From Actinomycetes bacterium (GTDB lineage: Bacteria > Actinomycetota > Actinomycetes > Mycobacteriales > Pseudonocardiaceae): 64,000 nucleotides of DNA. The stretch lies in assembly GCA_021793175.1 (NCBI GenBank), contig JAJYTH010000004.1, positions 1 to 64,000 on the forward strand, read 5' to 3'. Made by a program: the position numbers and the translations under genes. This document shows, piece by piece, positions 1 through 9,836 of this stretch (positions are counted from its first letter, which is position 1; each line of letters begins with the position of its first letter). The notes beneath the pieces were generated by a model. The model ran no database searches and had not been told where the DNA came from. It was given only the letters and a program-made list of their open reading frames with translations.

Positions 1-681
1 GGCGGTCCAGACACCCAGCGTCTCGCGCACCTCGGGCAGGATGCGCCCCGCCGCCTCCACGAGCACCCACCGGATGTCCTCCGGCTTGATGTTGTCGTAG
101 TAGCGGCAGGCGTCGCGAGTCATGTCCTCCAGCTCGGCGAGCGCCTCAATACCGGCGAACCCGCCGCCCACGACGGTGAACGTGAGCATCCTCCGGCGCA
201 GCTCGGGGTCGAGCGTGCTGGACGCCTCGTCGAGCTTGGAGAGCACGTGGTTACGCAGGTAGATGGCCTCGCCGATGGTCTTGATGGCGATTCCCTGCTC
301 GGCGAGCCCCGGGATCGGCAGCAGCCGGGCGACGGAGCCGAGCGCCACCACGAGCACGTCGTAGTTGAGCTGCTCGATGTGACCGTCCGGCGCCTCCACG
401 GTGACGGTCTTGTTCTCGTGCTCGATCGCGGTCACCCGCGCGGTGAGAACATGGCAGCGTCGGAGCACCCTCCGCAATGGAACGACCACATGACGTGGCT
501 CGATGGAGCCGGCAGCCGCCTCCGGAAGGAACGGCTGGTAGGTCATGTGCGGCTGCGGGTCGACAACGGTCACGGAGGCCTCGTTGGCTCGCAGCCTCTT
601 CTGCAGCCCGAGGGCCGTGTACAAGCCGACGTATCCGCCACCGAGGATCAGGATCCGCGTCGGTTCCGACTTGACTGCCAT
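1..681 (-). CDS. Type II NADH dehydrogenase-like FAD oxidoreductase (partial, C-terminus outside window)
   Basis: The 227 visible codons encode the N-terminal part of a pyridine nucleotide-disulphide oxidoreductase of the NDH-2 type, which passes electrons from NADH to quinone at the inner face of the membrane without pumping protons. The start ATG is followed by MAVKSEPTRILILGGG, an FAD-binding Rossmann motif (GGGYVGL). A second dinucleotide-binding motif (TFTVVGGGFAGIEAL) lies about 165 residues in, as expected for the NAD(P)H site. The reading frame is open to the window edge, so the C-terminus, including any membrane-anchoring helix, cannot be seen. The family call is firm. Which quinone is used, and whether it is the main respiratory NDH-2, is inference. 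Confidence 0.85.
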   Translation of the reverse strand, partial: MAVKSEPTRILILGGGYVGLYTALGLQKRLRANEASVTVVDPQPHMTYQPFLPEAAAGSIEPRHVVVPLRRVLRRCHVLTARVTAIEHENKTVTVEAPDGHIEQLNYDVLVVALGSVARLLPIPGLAEQGIAIKTIGEAIYLRNHVLSKLDEASSTLDPELRRRMLTFTVVGGGFAGIEALAELEDMTRDACRYYDNIKPEDIRWVLVEAAGRILPEVRETLGVWTA

Positions 682-875
682 AACTCTATGGTGGCACTGC
701 CAAACAGTTGATGTTAGCTACCCCTCCTTGTCTGTGACCAGCGTCGCCACGCCACCCAAAACGATTCAGTTGAGGCGGCTCCTGTATCACCCCTTCGGAT
801 GGCCCTCCACCAGCCGTTCAGCCCTTGGTCAACCGCTCGTCCGCGGTCCGGGCGGGGACGCGGGCGCGAAGGAGC

Positions 876-1583
876 TCAGGCGAGGCCGGCCAGCGACGCG
901 GCCTCGGACAGCACGGCGCGCAACATGGCAGGCGTCAACCGGCCGGTGAAGGTGTTCTGCTGCGACACGTGGTACGAGCCGAGCACGTGCAGCGGCGTGG
1001 GCCCGTCGAGCGTGACTCGCACGCCGTGCCCGAAACGGGGCCTCGGCCTCGGCACGCTCCACCCCGCCTCGGCCAATACGGGCAGCAACGCCTGCCAGCC
1101 GAACGCGCCGAGCACGACGACCGCTTTCAGCGTGGGCCGCAGCAACGCGAGCTCGTCGGCGAGCCAGTGCCTGCACGTGTCCCGCTCGGCGGGCGTCGGC
1201 TTGTTGGCGGGCGGCGCGCAGTGCACGGGTGCCGTGATGCGCGTGCCCCGCAGCGTGAGCCCGTCGTCACGGTGGGTCGATGTGGGTTGTGAGGCCAACC
1301 CCACGTCGTAAAGCGCCTGGAACAACACATCACCCGAGCGGTCGCCGGTGAACATGCGGCCCGTCCTGTTCCCGCCGTGCGCGGCGGGTGCGAGCCCCAC
1401 GATCACGAGCGACGCGTCGTCCGGGCCGAAACCGGGCACCGGCCGACCCCAGTAGGTCTGATCCGCGTATGCGGCCCGTTTCGTTCGCGCCACCCGCTCC
1501 CGCCACTCCACCAGACGAGGGCAGGCGCGGCATTCGCTGACGGCGGCGTCCAACTGGGCCAACGATTCCCACGACGTACTCAC
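876..1583 (-). CDS. Type 5 uracil-DNA glycosylase (UdgB-like)
   Basis: 235-aa member of the uracil-DNA glycosylase superfamily. It should remove uracil and other deaminated bases from DNA at the start of base-excision repair. Visible motifs are the N-terminal cysteine pair (CRACPRL), characteristic of Fe-S-containing UDGs, the active-site segment GLAPAAHGGNRTGRMF followed by TGDRSGD, and the C-terminal HVLGSYHVSQQNTFTGRLT, where the catalytic/flipping histidine is found. The first motif has Ala rather than a polar Asp/Asn after GLAP, which is typical of the UdgB (type 5) group rather than type 4. It is a lone gene, divergent from the S10 peptidase gene with 32 bp between the starts. Confidence 0.85.
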   Translation of the reverse strand: MSTSWESLAQLDAAVSECRACPRLVEWRERVARTKRAAYADQTYWGRPVPGFGPDDASLVIVGLAPAAHGGNRTGRMFTGDRSGDVLFQALYDVGLASQPTSTHRDDGLTLRGTRITAPVHCAPPANKPTPAERDTCRHWLADELALLRPTLKAVVVLGAFGWQALLPVLAEAGWSVPRPRPRFGHGVRVTLDGPTPLHVLGSYHVSQQNTFTGRLTPAMLRAVLSEAASLAGLA

Positions 1584-1615
1584 TCAACCAGTGTGCCGTG
1601 ACATAGGTTGGTCGT

Positions 1616-3133
1616 ATGCCAGAGAAGAACACGGAGGCCACCGAGCAGACCGACTCCGCCGAGGGCGCCGACCTCGCCGAGAGCAAGGACGCCCAGGCAC
1701 CCACCGAACCGCGAGACGACGTCGTGACCACCCGGCACACGCTGTCACTCGGCGATCGCGAACTCGTCTACACGGCGCGCACAGGCCGCATCGTGCTGCG
1801 CAAGGAAGTACTCAAGGACGGCGCCTTCGACGGGCACAAACCCAAGGCAGAGGTGTTCCTCACCTCGTACACCCTCGACGACGCCGACCCGAGCTCGCGG
1901 CCGGTGACGTTCGCGTTCAACGGCGGTCCGGGAGCGTCCAGCATCTGGCTGCACATGGGGCTGCTGGGGCCGCGCCGGGCGGTGTCGGGTGACGTCGACA
2001 ACCCCGAACCGCCGCCGTACCGCCTGGTGGACAACGCGGAGACATTACTGGCCCACAGCGACCTCGTCTTCATCGACCCGGTGTCCACCGGCTACTCACG
2101 CGCCGTGGAAGGCGAAAAACCCAAGGATTACCACGGGTTCACGCCCGACGTGGAGACCGTCGGCGAGCTGATTCGGCTCTGGACGTCTCGTCACGAGCGG
2201 TGGTTGTCGCCGAAGTTCCTGGCGGGCGAGTCGTACGGCACGGTGCGTGCCTCCGCTCTCGCCGCGCACCTGCAGGACCGTCATGGTCTGTACCTCAACG
2301 GACTGCTGTTGATCTCGTCGGTGCTCGACCTGGGCACGGTGTTCTTCACCGAGGGCAACGACCTGCCGTACTCGCTGTACGTGCCGACGTACGCGGCCAT
2401 CGCGCACTACCACGGAAAGCACGGCGACCGTCCACTTGAGGAAGTCGTGGCCGAGGCCGAGGAGTTCGCCTCGCGCGACCTGCCGTGGGCGCTGCAGCGC
2501 GGCGCCCGGTTGTCGGCGGAGGAACGCGCCGACGTCGTGGCGAAACTGGCGCGCCTCACCGGACTCTCCGAGTCCTATGTGGACCTTGTGAATCTGCGTA
2601 TCGAGCACGTTCGGTTCTTCACCGAGCTCCTGCGCGACAAGGGCCTGACCACGGGCCGTATGGACGGCCGGTTCACCACATGGGAGCCGGACGGCGGGCG
2701 TGAGCACATGAGCGACGACGCCTCGATCTCCCGCATCATCGGCGCCTACTCGGCGGCGTTCAACCACTACGTGCGCAGTGAACTCGGTTACGCCAACGAC
2801 CTGCCGTACGAGATCCTGTCGCTCGACGTCAACCGCGAATGGTCCTATTCGGACTTCGAGGGTCGGTCGGTGTCCGTGGTGAAGGACCTCAGCGCCGCGA
2901 TGCGCGCCAACCCTCACCTGAAGGTGCACGTCGCCTGCGGCTACTACGACGGCGCCACACCGCACTTCGCAGCCGAGCACGTCCTCGCCCAACTGCAGAT
3001 CCCGGACGAGCTGCGGGCGAACATCGAAACGGCCTACTACCCGGCCGGCCACATGATGTACGTCCACGAGCCGTCGCGCGTGCAGCAGTCACGCGATCTG
3101 GCGGAGTTCGTCGCGCGCAGCTCCAACCGCTGA
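1616..3133 (+). CDS. S10-family serine carboxypeptidase-like protein
   Basis: 505-aa alpha/beta-hydrolase of peptidase family S10. The oxyanion-hole segment GGPGASSIWLHMG is at about residues 101-113, the nucleophile motif GESYG at about 204-208, the Asp in GYYDGATP near 442, and the catalytic His in PAGHMMYVHE near 481. All three members of the triad are therefore present. No signal peptide is visible: the N-terminus is acidic and hydrophilic (MPEKNTEATEQTDSAEG), so a cytoplasmic location is likely, unlike eukaryotic vacuolar members. The physiological substrate is unknown. The gene converges with ppx across a long hairpin. Confidence 0.85.
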   Translation: MPEKNTEATEQTDSAEGADLAESKDAQAPTEPRDDVVTTRHTLSLGDRELVYTARTGRIVLRKEVLKDGAFDGHKPKAEVFLTSYTLDDADPSSRPVTFAFNGGPGASSIWLHMGLLGPRRAVSGDVDNPEPPPYRLVDNAETLLAHSDLVFIDPVSTGYSRAVEGEKPKDYHGFTPDVETVGELIRLWTSRHERWLSPKFLAGESYGTVRASALAAHLQDRHGLYLNGLLLISSVLDLGTVFFTEGNDLPYSLYVPTYAAIAHYHGKHGDRPLEEVVAEAEEFASRDLPWALQRGARLSAEERADVVAKLARLTGLSESYVDLVNLRIEHVRFFTELLRDKGLTTGRMDGRFTTWEPDGGREHMSDDASISRIIGAYSAAFNHYVRSELGYANDLPYEILSLDVNREWSYSDFEGRSVSVVKDLSAAMRANPHLKVHVACGYYDGATPHFAAEHVLAQLQIPDELRANIETAYYPAGHMMYVHEPSRVQQSRDLAEFVARSSNR

Positions 3134-3138
3134 TCGCC

Positions 3139-3174
3139 CGTGTCCGCCCTCTGGATCCCCGGAGGGCGGACACG
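3139..3174. terminator. Hairpin between convergent genes, probable bidirectional terminator
   Basis: Arms CGTGTCCGCCCTC (3139-3151) and GAGGGCGGACACG (3162-3174) form a perfect 13-bp stem with a 10-nt loop. It lies 6 nt after the S10 peptidase stop and 24 nt from the ppx stop. There is no U-tract, which is common for actinobacterial terminators. Confidence 0.7.
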
Positions 3175-3197
3175 ACGCGTCGGTCCGGTGTCGTGGC

Positions 3198-4154
3198 TCA
3201 GGCCAGCGACAGGGCGATGCCGTCGAGGATGTCGCGTTCGCTCACCACCAGCGGATCGGCGGGGCCGCCCCGCTGGGCGATCTGCTCGGCCAGCACGCGC
3301 ACGATCAGTGCTCCCCCGCCGATGACGTCCACCCGCCCGGGGTGCATCACGGGGTTCGCGGCACGCGTGGCGCGGTCGGCGGCGAGCAGGTCACCGACGA
3401 CCGTGTCCAGGTCGCCGCGGGAAAGCGTGGACAGGTGGATGCGCTCGGAGTCGTATTCGGGCAAGTTATGCGCGATTGCCGACAGGGTGGTGACCGTGCC
3501 CGCGAGACCGATCCACCGGCCGGCCTTCGACACGTCCACCGCCTCGAACGCGGGTTCCAGTGTGCGCACCGCGACCTGTTCGGCCTCGGCGAGCTCGTCG
3601 GCCGTGGGCGGATCCGATCGCAGGACGCGTTCGGTGAGGCGAACACACCCGATGTCCACCGAGTGCGAGGCCCACACGTCGGCTTCCCGGCCGTCCCAGG
3701 CGCCGAGCACGAGTTCGGTCGAGCCACCGCCGACGTCGACCACCAGAAACGGCCCGTCGTCGGGGTCTTGCTCACCGACCGCCCCGGAAAACGACAGCCT
3801 CGCTTCCTCCTCGCCCGTGATGACCTCGGCTTCCGTGCCGAGCAGTTCGCGTGTCATCGTGAAGAACTCGTCACGGTTGCTGGCATCACGTGTGGCCGAC
3901 GTCGCCACCATGCGGAGCCGCTCCACGCCCTTGCGTCGGGCCGCGATCGCATACGCCTTCAAGGCCTCGCGCGTGCGCTCCAACGCCTCCGGCGCCAGCT
4001 TCCCGGTCGCGTCGACTCCTTGACCGAGCCGCACGATACGCATCTCGCGGTGCAGGTCCCGCAGGTCGACGCTCCCGTCGTGCCGGTGCGTGAGCTCCGC
4101 GACGAGCAGGCGGATGGAGTTGGTTCCGCAGTCGATGGCAGCTACCCGTGACAT
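3198..4154 (-). CDS. ppx: Ppx/GppA-family exopolyphosphatase
   Basis: 318-aa single-module member of the Ppx/GppA phosphatase family, which hydrolyses polyphosphate ends or pppGpp. Motifs seen: N-terminal phosphate loop AAIDCGTNSIRLLVAE, GEEEARLSFSGAV, and the second phosphate loop VVDVGGGSTELVLG. The protein is much shorter than E. coli Ppx and lacks the C-terminal HD-like half, like the actinobacterial PPX2/Rv1026 type. The start is set at MSRVAAIDCG; an upstream extension of the frame runs antisense through the neighbouring transglycosylase and is not credible. It sits 10 bp downstream of the transglycosylase gene on the same strand, in the eno-ftsB-DUF501-ppx group found in mycobacteria. 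Confidence 0.9.
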   Translation of the reverse strand: MSRVAAIDCGTNSIRLLVAELTHRHDGSVDLRDLHREMRIVRLGQGVDATGKLAPEALERTREALKAYAIAARRKGVERLRMVATSATRDASNRDEFFTMTRELLGTEAEVITGEEEARLSFSGAVGEQDPDDGPFLVVDVGGGSTELVLGAWDGREADVWASHSVDIGCVRLTERVLRSDPPTADELAEAEQVAVRTLEPAFEAVDVSKAGRWIGLAGTVTTLSAIAHNLPEYDSERIHLSTLSRGDLDTVVGDLLAADRATRAANPVMHPGRVDVIGGGALIVRVLAEQIAQRGGPADPLVVSERDILDGIALSLA

Positions 4155-4164
4155 GCCGCCAACC

Positions 4165-5670
4165 CTAATCCTCGTCGGGGTCCGGTTCCCGCGTGGCCGA
4201 GGTACTCGACGTGGTGGTTCCCGATGTTGTGGTCTCGGTCGTGGTGCCGCCGGAGGTGGTGCCGGTCGTAGCAGTGCCCGAGGTGGTGGGCGAGGTGGTT
4301 GCCGAAGTGGCACCCGGCGTGGTGGTGTCCGGCTGTTCGTCGCCCGTTTCGTCGTCCGACTCGTCGTCGCACGGCGGTTCGGTCGGTTCGGCGGGATCAT
4401 CCGACTCGCCCGGTTCGGTGGGCTCGTCCGTCGACGTTTCGTCGCCCGAGGATTCCTCCTCAGACTGTTCGTCCGTCGGTTCCGGGGACGAGGGGTCGTC
4501 CTCGGGCTCACAATCCCCCGGATCAGTCGGATCTTCACCATCCGACGGCGGCGGGTCCTCGCCATCGGCGGGAGGTGGATCCTCACCATCCGACGGCGGC
4601 GGGTCCTCGCCATCGGCGGGAGGTGGATCCTCACCATCCGACGGCGGCGGGTCCTCGCCATCGGCGGGAGGTGGATCCTCACCATCCGACGGCGGCGGGT
4701 CCTCGCCGTCCGGTGGCGGTGGGTCCTCGGGAGACGGGTCGCTCGGTTCGTCCGGCTCGTCCGGCGTGGTGGGCACGGGCGAAGGAGCCTCGGACGGCGG
4801 GAGCGGCTCCGACGTCTCCTCGTGGTCCGGTTCGTTCGGCGCGTGCGCCAACACGGCCGTGGGAACGTCACTGTCGGGCAGTGTCGACACCCCACTGCGA
4901 TACGCCTTGGCCCAGCGAATCACCGTGTTCACATACGACCACGAGTTGTTGTAGCGGTAGACGGCCGCGCGCAACTGCTCGGGATCGGACAGATCCACCC
5001 CGCCGGAGCACAGGTACCTACCGGCGGCGAGCGTGGCGTCGTAGAGGTTGTCGGGATCGGCGACCCCGTCGCCGTTGCCGTCGGCGGCATAGCGCTTCCA
5101 CGTGGACGGGATGAACTGCATCGGCCCGACCGCACGGTCCCACCTCGTGTCACCGTCGTAGGCACCGCCGTCGGTGTCGGCGATGGCGGCGACATCGCCC
5201 GTCCCGTCGAGCACCGGCCCGAGAATGGATTCGAGCGAGTCCCCGTCGTCGTCGACGTAGCCGCCGCGCGCATGGTTCGACTCGATACGTCCGATACTGG
5301 CGAGCAACGCCCAGTCGATGTTGCAACCCGGGTATTCGGCGGCCACTCGTTCGGCGGCGCGTTTATAGGCGTCGAGCGCGGACGAGGGGATGCCGAGCGA
5401 GCCCGTGACCGGTTCGGTGGGCACCCACAGTTCCTCGGGCGTGGGAGTCTCGGGGAGACTGCCGTTCACCGACACCGGCGCGTGCGGTTGGCCTCCCACC
5501 AGCGGGGCGGGCGCGCTCTGTTCCTGCTCCGGGATATCGAGCCACCGCACCGTCGCGTCACTGACGGCGATCATGGGCAGTACGGCCAACGAACCACTGA
5601 GGACCGCGATCGTGGTCTTGTTCCGAAACCCGGACCGTCTGGCCGCGCCTGCTCCTCGGTCAGCACGCAC
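4165..5670 (-). CDS. Lytic transglycosylase with repetitive acidic Pro-rich C-terminal tail
   Basis: 501-aa cell-wall hydrolase. An N-terminal basic stretch and a hydrophobic segment (about residues 18-37) suggest an uncleaved membrane anchor or signal peptide. The transglycosylase (SLT_2-like) domain spans about residues 95-262, with catalytic Glu130 in IGRIESNHARG, the motif AVGPMQFIPSTWKRY, and a calcium-loop-like DGNGDGVADPDN. The second half is low-complexity: a Ser/Pro/Glu linker, tandem PPPSDGED/PPPADGED octads, then an acidic and a Thr/Ser-rich tail, probably spanning or binding the cell wall. Position in the eno cluster matches LpqU (Rv1022) of M. tuberculosis, but no lipobox is seen here, so the lpqU symbol is not used. 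Peptidoglycan cleavage is inferred from the family. Confidence 0.88.
   Translation of the reverse strand: MRADRGAGAARRSGFRNKTTIAVLSGSLAVLPMIAVSDATVRWLDIPEQEQSAPAPLVGGQPHAPVSVNGSLPETPTPEELWVPTEPVTGSLGIPSSALDAYKRAAERVAAEYPGCNIDWALLASIGRIESNHARGGYVDDDGDSLESILGPVLDGTGDVAAIADTDGGAYDGDTRWDRAVGPMQFIPSTWKRYAADGNGDGVADPDNLYDATLAAGRYLCSGGVDLSDPEQLRAAVYRYNNSWSYVNTVIRWAKAYRSGVSTLPDSDVPTAVLAHAPNEPDHEETSEPLPPSEAPSPVPTTPDEPDEPSDPSPEDPPPPDGEDPPPSDGEDPPPADGEDPPPSDGEDPPPADGEDPPPSDGEDPPPADGEDPPPSDGEDPTDPGDCEPEDDPSSPEPTDEQSEEESSGDETSTDEPTEPGESDDPAEPTEPPCDDESDDETGDEQPDTTTPGATSATTSPTTSGTATTGTTSGGTTTETTTSGTTTSSTSATREPDPDED
4530..4728 (-). repeat. 48-bp tandem repeat inside the transglycosylase gene
   Basis: A 48-bp unit repeats with starts at 4537, 4585, 4633 and 4681. 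Each unit holds two related 24-bp halves, encoding alternating PPPSDGED and PPPADGED octapeptides. The copies are nearly identical in DNA, including synonymous positions, which indicates recent expansion by slippage or recombination. Copy number is likely to vary between strains. Confidence 0.95.
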
Positions 5671-5781
5671 GCTCGTACCCTCCCGCCAACTGAGTCCGGG
5701 CTACTCGGCACAGCCTGCCGCAAACCCTCTCGACGTTTCACCCCCTTGAGCAGGAATCAAACGTCGATTACGCCGGAAGGA

Positions 5782-6288
5782 CTAGCGTGATTCCGCACAA
5801 TCACCGAACGGCCACCCTTCTTCTCGGACCAGGCGAAGGGTTTCATCACCGAAAGGATTCACGCCCTCACCGCACGCGAGCGTGTGTGCGAGGTGGACGT
5901 GCAGACACTTGACCCGGACGGGCATGCCGCCTGCGGTGACCTGGTGGCCGAGCGGCTCGATGGCGTCCCGCTGCGCGAGATACGACTCGTGCGCCTTGCG
6001 ATAGGCCTCCGCGAGGTCGGCGTCCTCGGCGAGCCGATCCGTCATCTCGCGCATGATGCCGGACGCCTCCAACCGTCCCACCATGGACGTCAGCGTCGGG
6101 CACGTCAGGTAGTAGAGAGTGGGAAACGGCGTCCCGTCCTCCAACCGAGGATTGGTCTGAACTACGGACGGATGGCCGCTGGGACAGCGCGCCGCGACCG
6201 CACGAAGCGCGCGAGGTGGCCTGCCCAACTGGCGTGCGACGATCTCGCGGTCGATGTCGGTCACCGGCTCGAACTCGATGGGACTCAT
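5782..6288 (-). CDS. DUF501 family protein
   Basis: 168-aa protein of the DUF501 family (Rv1025-like), function unknown. Visible family features are the start MSPIEFEPVTDIDREIVARQLGR, the segment RCPSGHPSVVQTNPRL, PTLYYLTCP, and a conserved Cys/His region near the C-terminus (KCLHVHLAHTLACGEGVNPFGD). The Cys and His residues could bind metal, but this is not established. The start ATG overlaps the stop of the FtsB-like gene as ATGA, so the two are translationally coupled. An upstream in-frame start exists but would lie deep inside the neighbouring gene. It belongs to the eno-ftsB-DUF501-ppx gene group. Confidence 0.85.
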   Translation of the reverse strand: MSPIEFEPVTDIDREIVARQLGRPPRALRAVAARCPSGHPSVVQTNPRLEDGTPFPTLYYLTCPTLTSMVGRLEASGIMREMTDRLAEDADLAEAYRKAHESYLAQRDAIEPLGHQVTAGGMPVRVKCLHVHLAHTLACGEGVNPFGDETLRLVREEGWPFGDCAESR

Positions 6289-6809
6289 CCCTTCGTCACG
6301 TCTTCCCACATCATCTCGTACCACGGCTTGGGCTCCGCGGGACGATCCTCGTCACCGGAGCCGTCGAACGCCGTGTTCTTCGGGAACTGCACCATGTACG
6401 GCGTCTCGCCCGGCATCACGTACCGCAGCCGACGCCGCGCCTCGGCCTCCACCTGCGCGGGGTCGTGCAGCTCCTCGCGACGTTGTTCCAGACGGGAGAC
6501 CTCGGCTTTCAACTCCGCGAGTCGCTGTTCCTGCTCGGCCACGTCCGCGCGTTGAGAAAGGTAGGTCCGCAGGGGAACGGCGATCGTGAACGCCAGCGCG
6601 CACACCACGATCGCGACCAGCGCCGCTCGTCGGGTGGTGGACAGTCCGAGCGCTTTGGCGGCGTCGGCGACCCGACCCGCCCCGAGCCGACGCAGCCGCG
6701 CGACCCGACGTTCCCGTCGCGCGCGGCGTGGGCGGCGGAGGACCGAGCTGGGCGCCTCGCCCGCCTTGCCTCCGCCGCGCCTGGTCCGGGACCTACCCCG
6801 CTCGGCCAC
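6285..6809 (-). CDS. FtsB/DivIC-like septum formation initiator
   Basis: 174-aa single-pass membrane protein. After a basic cytoplasmic N-terminus, a transmembrane helix (RAALVAIVVCALAFTIAVPL, about residues 60-79) is followed by a coiled coil (AEQEQRLAELKAEVSRLEQR) and the family motif DPAQVEAEARRRLRYVMPGE. These are hallmarks of FtsB/DivIC, which joins FtsL and FtsQ in the divisome. The GTG start at 6809 is chosen because GGAGGG lies about 10 nt upstream and it begins 7 nt after the enolase stop. The longer frame would run into eno. Operon with eno upstream and DUF501 downstream. Confidence 0.85.
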   Translation of the reverse strand: MAERGRSRTRRGGGKAGEAPSSVLRRPRRARRERRVARLRRLGAGRVADAAKALGLSTTRRAALVAIVVCALAFTIAVPLRTYLSQRADVAEQEQRLAELKAEVSRLEQRREELHDPAQVEAEARRRLRYVMPGETPYMVQFPKNTAFDGSGDEDRPAEPKPWYEMMWEDVTKG

Positions 6810-6816
6810 GCTGTGC

Positions 6817-8130
<1,314 letters not shown>

Positions 8131-8273
8131 TTACATGGCCTGTCGCGGACACAACGCGCTGGGTCAGCGCGCCGACGGCATCAGCCTAACCGCAGACGAC
8201 GTCACTCCCACGTCAGGCCGACGCGGCGAGTGACGGCGAATGCGCTCGCGTTCCTCACCCGAAACACCCGGCA

Positions 8274-8774
8274 CTACTTCTGCGTCTTCTGTGTCTCGAC
8301 ATTCTGGGGCTCGGGCTCGACGTCGTCGGGGCGGATCTCCTGCCACCCCACGGGCAGGTCCACCACGTCGGAGACGTGCTGCCAGAACGTCCAACTGTTG
8401 CCGCCGACGTCCTGCACCGTGAACAGCCGCGCGCCGTAGGGTTGGTCCTGCGGCGTGGTGAGCTCCACCGACTCACCGACCGCTGCGCGGACCCGCTCGT
8501 ACTGGGCGTCGACGTCGTCGACGTACACCACGTTGAGCTGGCCGACGGGTCCGCCGACACCCTTGGCCTCCCAATAGGTCGAGTCGACGGCGGTCACCTG
8601 GATTTCCGCTTCGCCCGCCAGCAGCGTCGCCTGGAAAACCTCGCCCGCGGCGTCGACGTAACGCACCTTCTCTCGGAAGCCGAACACCCTCGTCAGCCAC
8701 TCCACGGCCTCGGTGGCGTCGGTGTAGTACAGATACGGCGCGAGGCCGAGATACCTCGGGACTTCGTCGCTCAT
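8274..8774 (-). CDS. VOC-family (glyoxalase/bleomycin-resistance fold) protein
   Basis: 166-aa protein of the vicinal oxygen chelate superfamily. The start YLGLAPYLYYTDATEAVEWLTRVFGF is the typical first beta-alpha-beta unit of PhnB/glyoxalase-like proteins. A second half follows, with LNVVYVDDVDAQYERVRAAV and the C-terminal VQDVGGNSWTFWQHV (usually D-P-x-G-x-x-W in this group). The substrate cannot be read from sequence. The ATG at 8774 is chosen because homology begins right after it; starts at 8789 and 8810 (GTG) are also open and no Shine-Dalgarno sequence decides between them. Monocistronic. Confidence 0.75.
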   Translation of the reverse strand: MSDEVPRYLGLAPYLYYTDATEAVEWLTRVFGFREKVRYVDAAGEVFQATLLAGEAEIQVTAVDSTYWEAKGVGGPVGQLNVVYVDDVDAQYERVRAAVGESVELTTPQDQPYGARLFTVQDVGGNSWTFWQHVSDVVDLPVGWQEIRPDDVEPEPQNVETQKTQK

Positions 8775-9388
8775 GACGTGCAAGTCCATCACATCAACCA
8801 CAACCGGCACTCACTCACCCCGCCGATACCGGCCGCGATTACCGTTTCGCGGCCTCGGATCGCCGGGGGTGTCAAGCACTCGGGCACACCGTGTTCGCCG
8901 TGTTCACCGTCGGACGAACCGGGCGTGCGATCGGCTCGGCGCCGGCGCGGCGGACGACTCCTCACCGACGGCATTCAGTCGGTTATCGACGGTTTCGGCG
9001 ACTTTCGACGGCCGTCGCCCTCGTCCTCGACTCTAGCCGAACCGAACGGGGAACCTCCCCGAACAGCACCGACGGCACCAACGCCATCGCGGGCCAAGCC
9101 GCTCGGGCCGCGCTCGGGATGCGGATGCGTACGACACGGAGGTTCGCCGAACACTCCCGCCACTTCCGTCACTTCGGCCACGTTCCACGCGGCCTTACCG
9201 ACTCTGCCGAACTCACTCACCGACATATGTCTTTCATTCGGTGGAATCCACGCGGTGAAAGTGGCGCGCGTATATCGATTGGCCACCCTTGGTGCGGAAA
9301 AAAACAAACCCGAGGCGACTTATTTCGAAAAGGCACCGGAGTCGTTCAGCAGGTCGGCAGACCCGACGGCAACGGGTACCGTCGATAA
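8775..9388. other. Intergenic stretch without a supportable gene
   Basis: About 610 bp between the VOC gene and the TPR gene, which are transcribed away from each other. Open frames here have no recognisable protein. The 3' part (about 9290-9340) is unusually A-rich for this genome and may hold the promoter of the TPR gene. I see no tRNA, repeat or clear hairpin. Confidence 0.5.
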
Positions 9389-9808
9389 ATGATGGTTGAC
9401 GAGTCACTTTCACCCCGACCGTCCGGACACACCTCCGGGCAGGGGCGGCTTGCGGCCTTCCGCAAAGCCGAGGAACTGGTGCGTCGACGACCACTCGACG
9501 CGCTCACGTTGCTCCGGCCGCTACTCGACTCCGACCCGGACAAGCCGAGCGTTCAGCTGCTCGCGGGGCGCGCGTACTTCCACTCGGCCCAGCTGAACCG
9601 CGCCGAACGTGCGTTCACCAAGGTCGTGGAACTCGACCCGTCCGATCATTACGCACGGTTCGTGCTCGGCAGGACGCTGCAACGGCTCGGCCGCCTGATC
9701 GAAGCACGGGCCCAGCTCCGCATGGCCACCGCGATGAACCCGGTGCCCGAATACCAGGACGCGCTCGGCCAGGTCACGGCCCGGGTGGCGTTGAACCGCG
9801 ACGACTGA
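9389..9808 (+). CDS. Small tetratricopeptide-repeat protein
   Basis: 139-aa cytoplasmic protein with about two and a half TPR units. QLLAGRAYFHSAQLNRAERAFTKVVELDPSDHYARFVLGRTLQRLGRLIEARAQLRMATAMNP shows the W/L-G-Y-A-F-A-P spacing of a TPR (read as family features in pieces: AGRAYF, AERAF, VELDP). It is probably a protein-interaction adaptor, but no partner is indicated by the context. Two consecutive ATG codons (9389 and 9392) are possible starts and no strong ribosome-binding site is seen. It converges with mazG, 28 bp away. Confidence 0.7.
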   Translation: MMVDESLSPRPSGHTSGQGRLAAFRKAEELVRRRPLDALTLLRPLLDSDPDKPSVQLLAGRAYFHSAQLNRAERAFTKVVELDPSDHYARFVLGRTLQRLGRLIEARAQLRMATAMNPVPEYQDALGQVTARVALNRDD

Positions 9809-9836
9809 CCGCGATCCGATAGTTCTCGACGCGGTA

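Noticed and set aside
4537-4728. Regular direct repeats considered as a CRISPR array
   Set aside because: Units are contiguous without spacers and encode a protein tail.
4155-4895. N-terminal extension of the exopolyphosphatase frame, giving an Arg/Pro-rich 565-aa protein
   Set aside because: The extension is antisense-frame noise of the transglycosylase repeat region on the same strand; homology begins at MSRVAAIDCG.
4090-5790. 566-aa plus-strand open frame with repeated RRRV segments
   Set aside because: Shadow of the transglycosylase repeats on the opposite strand.
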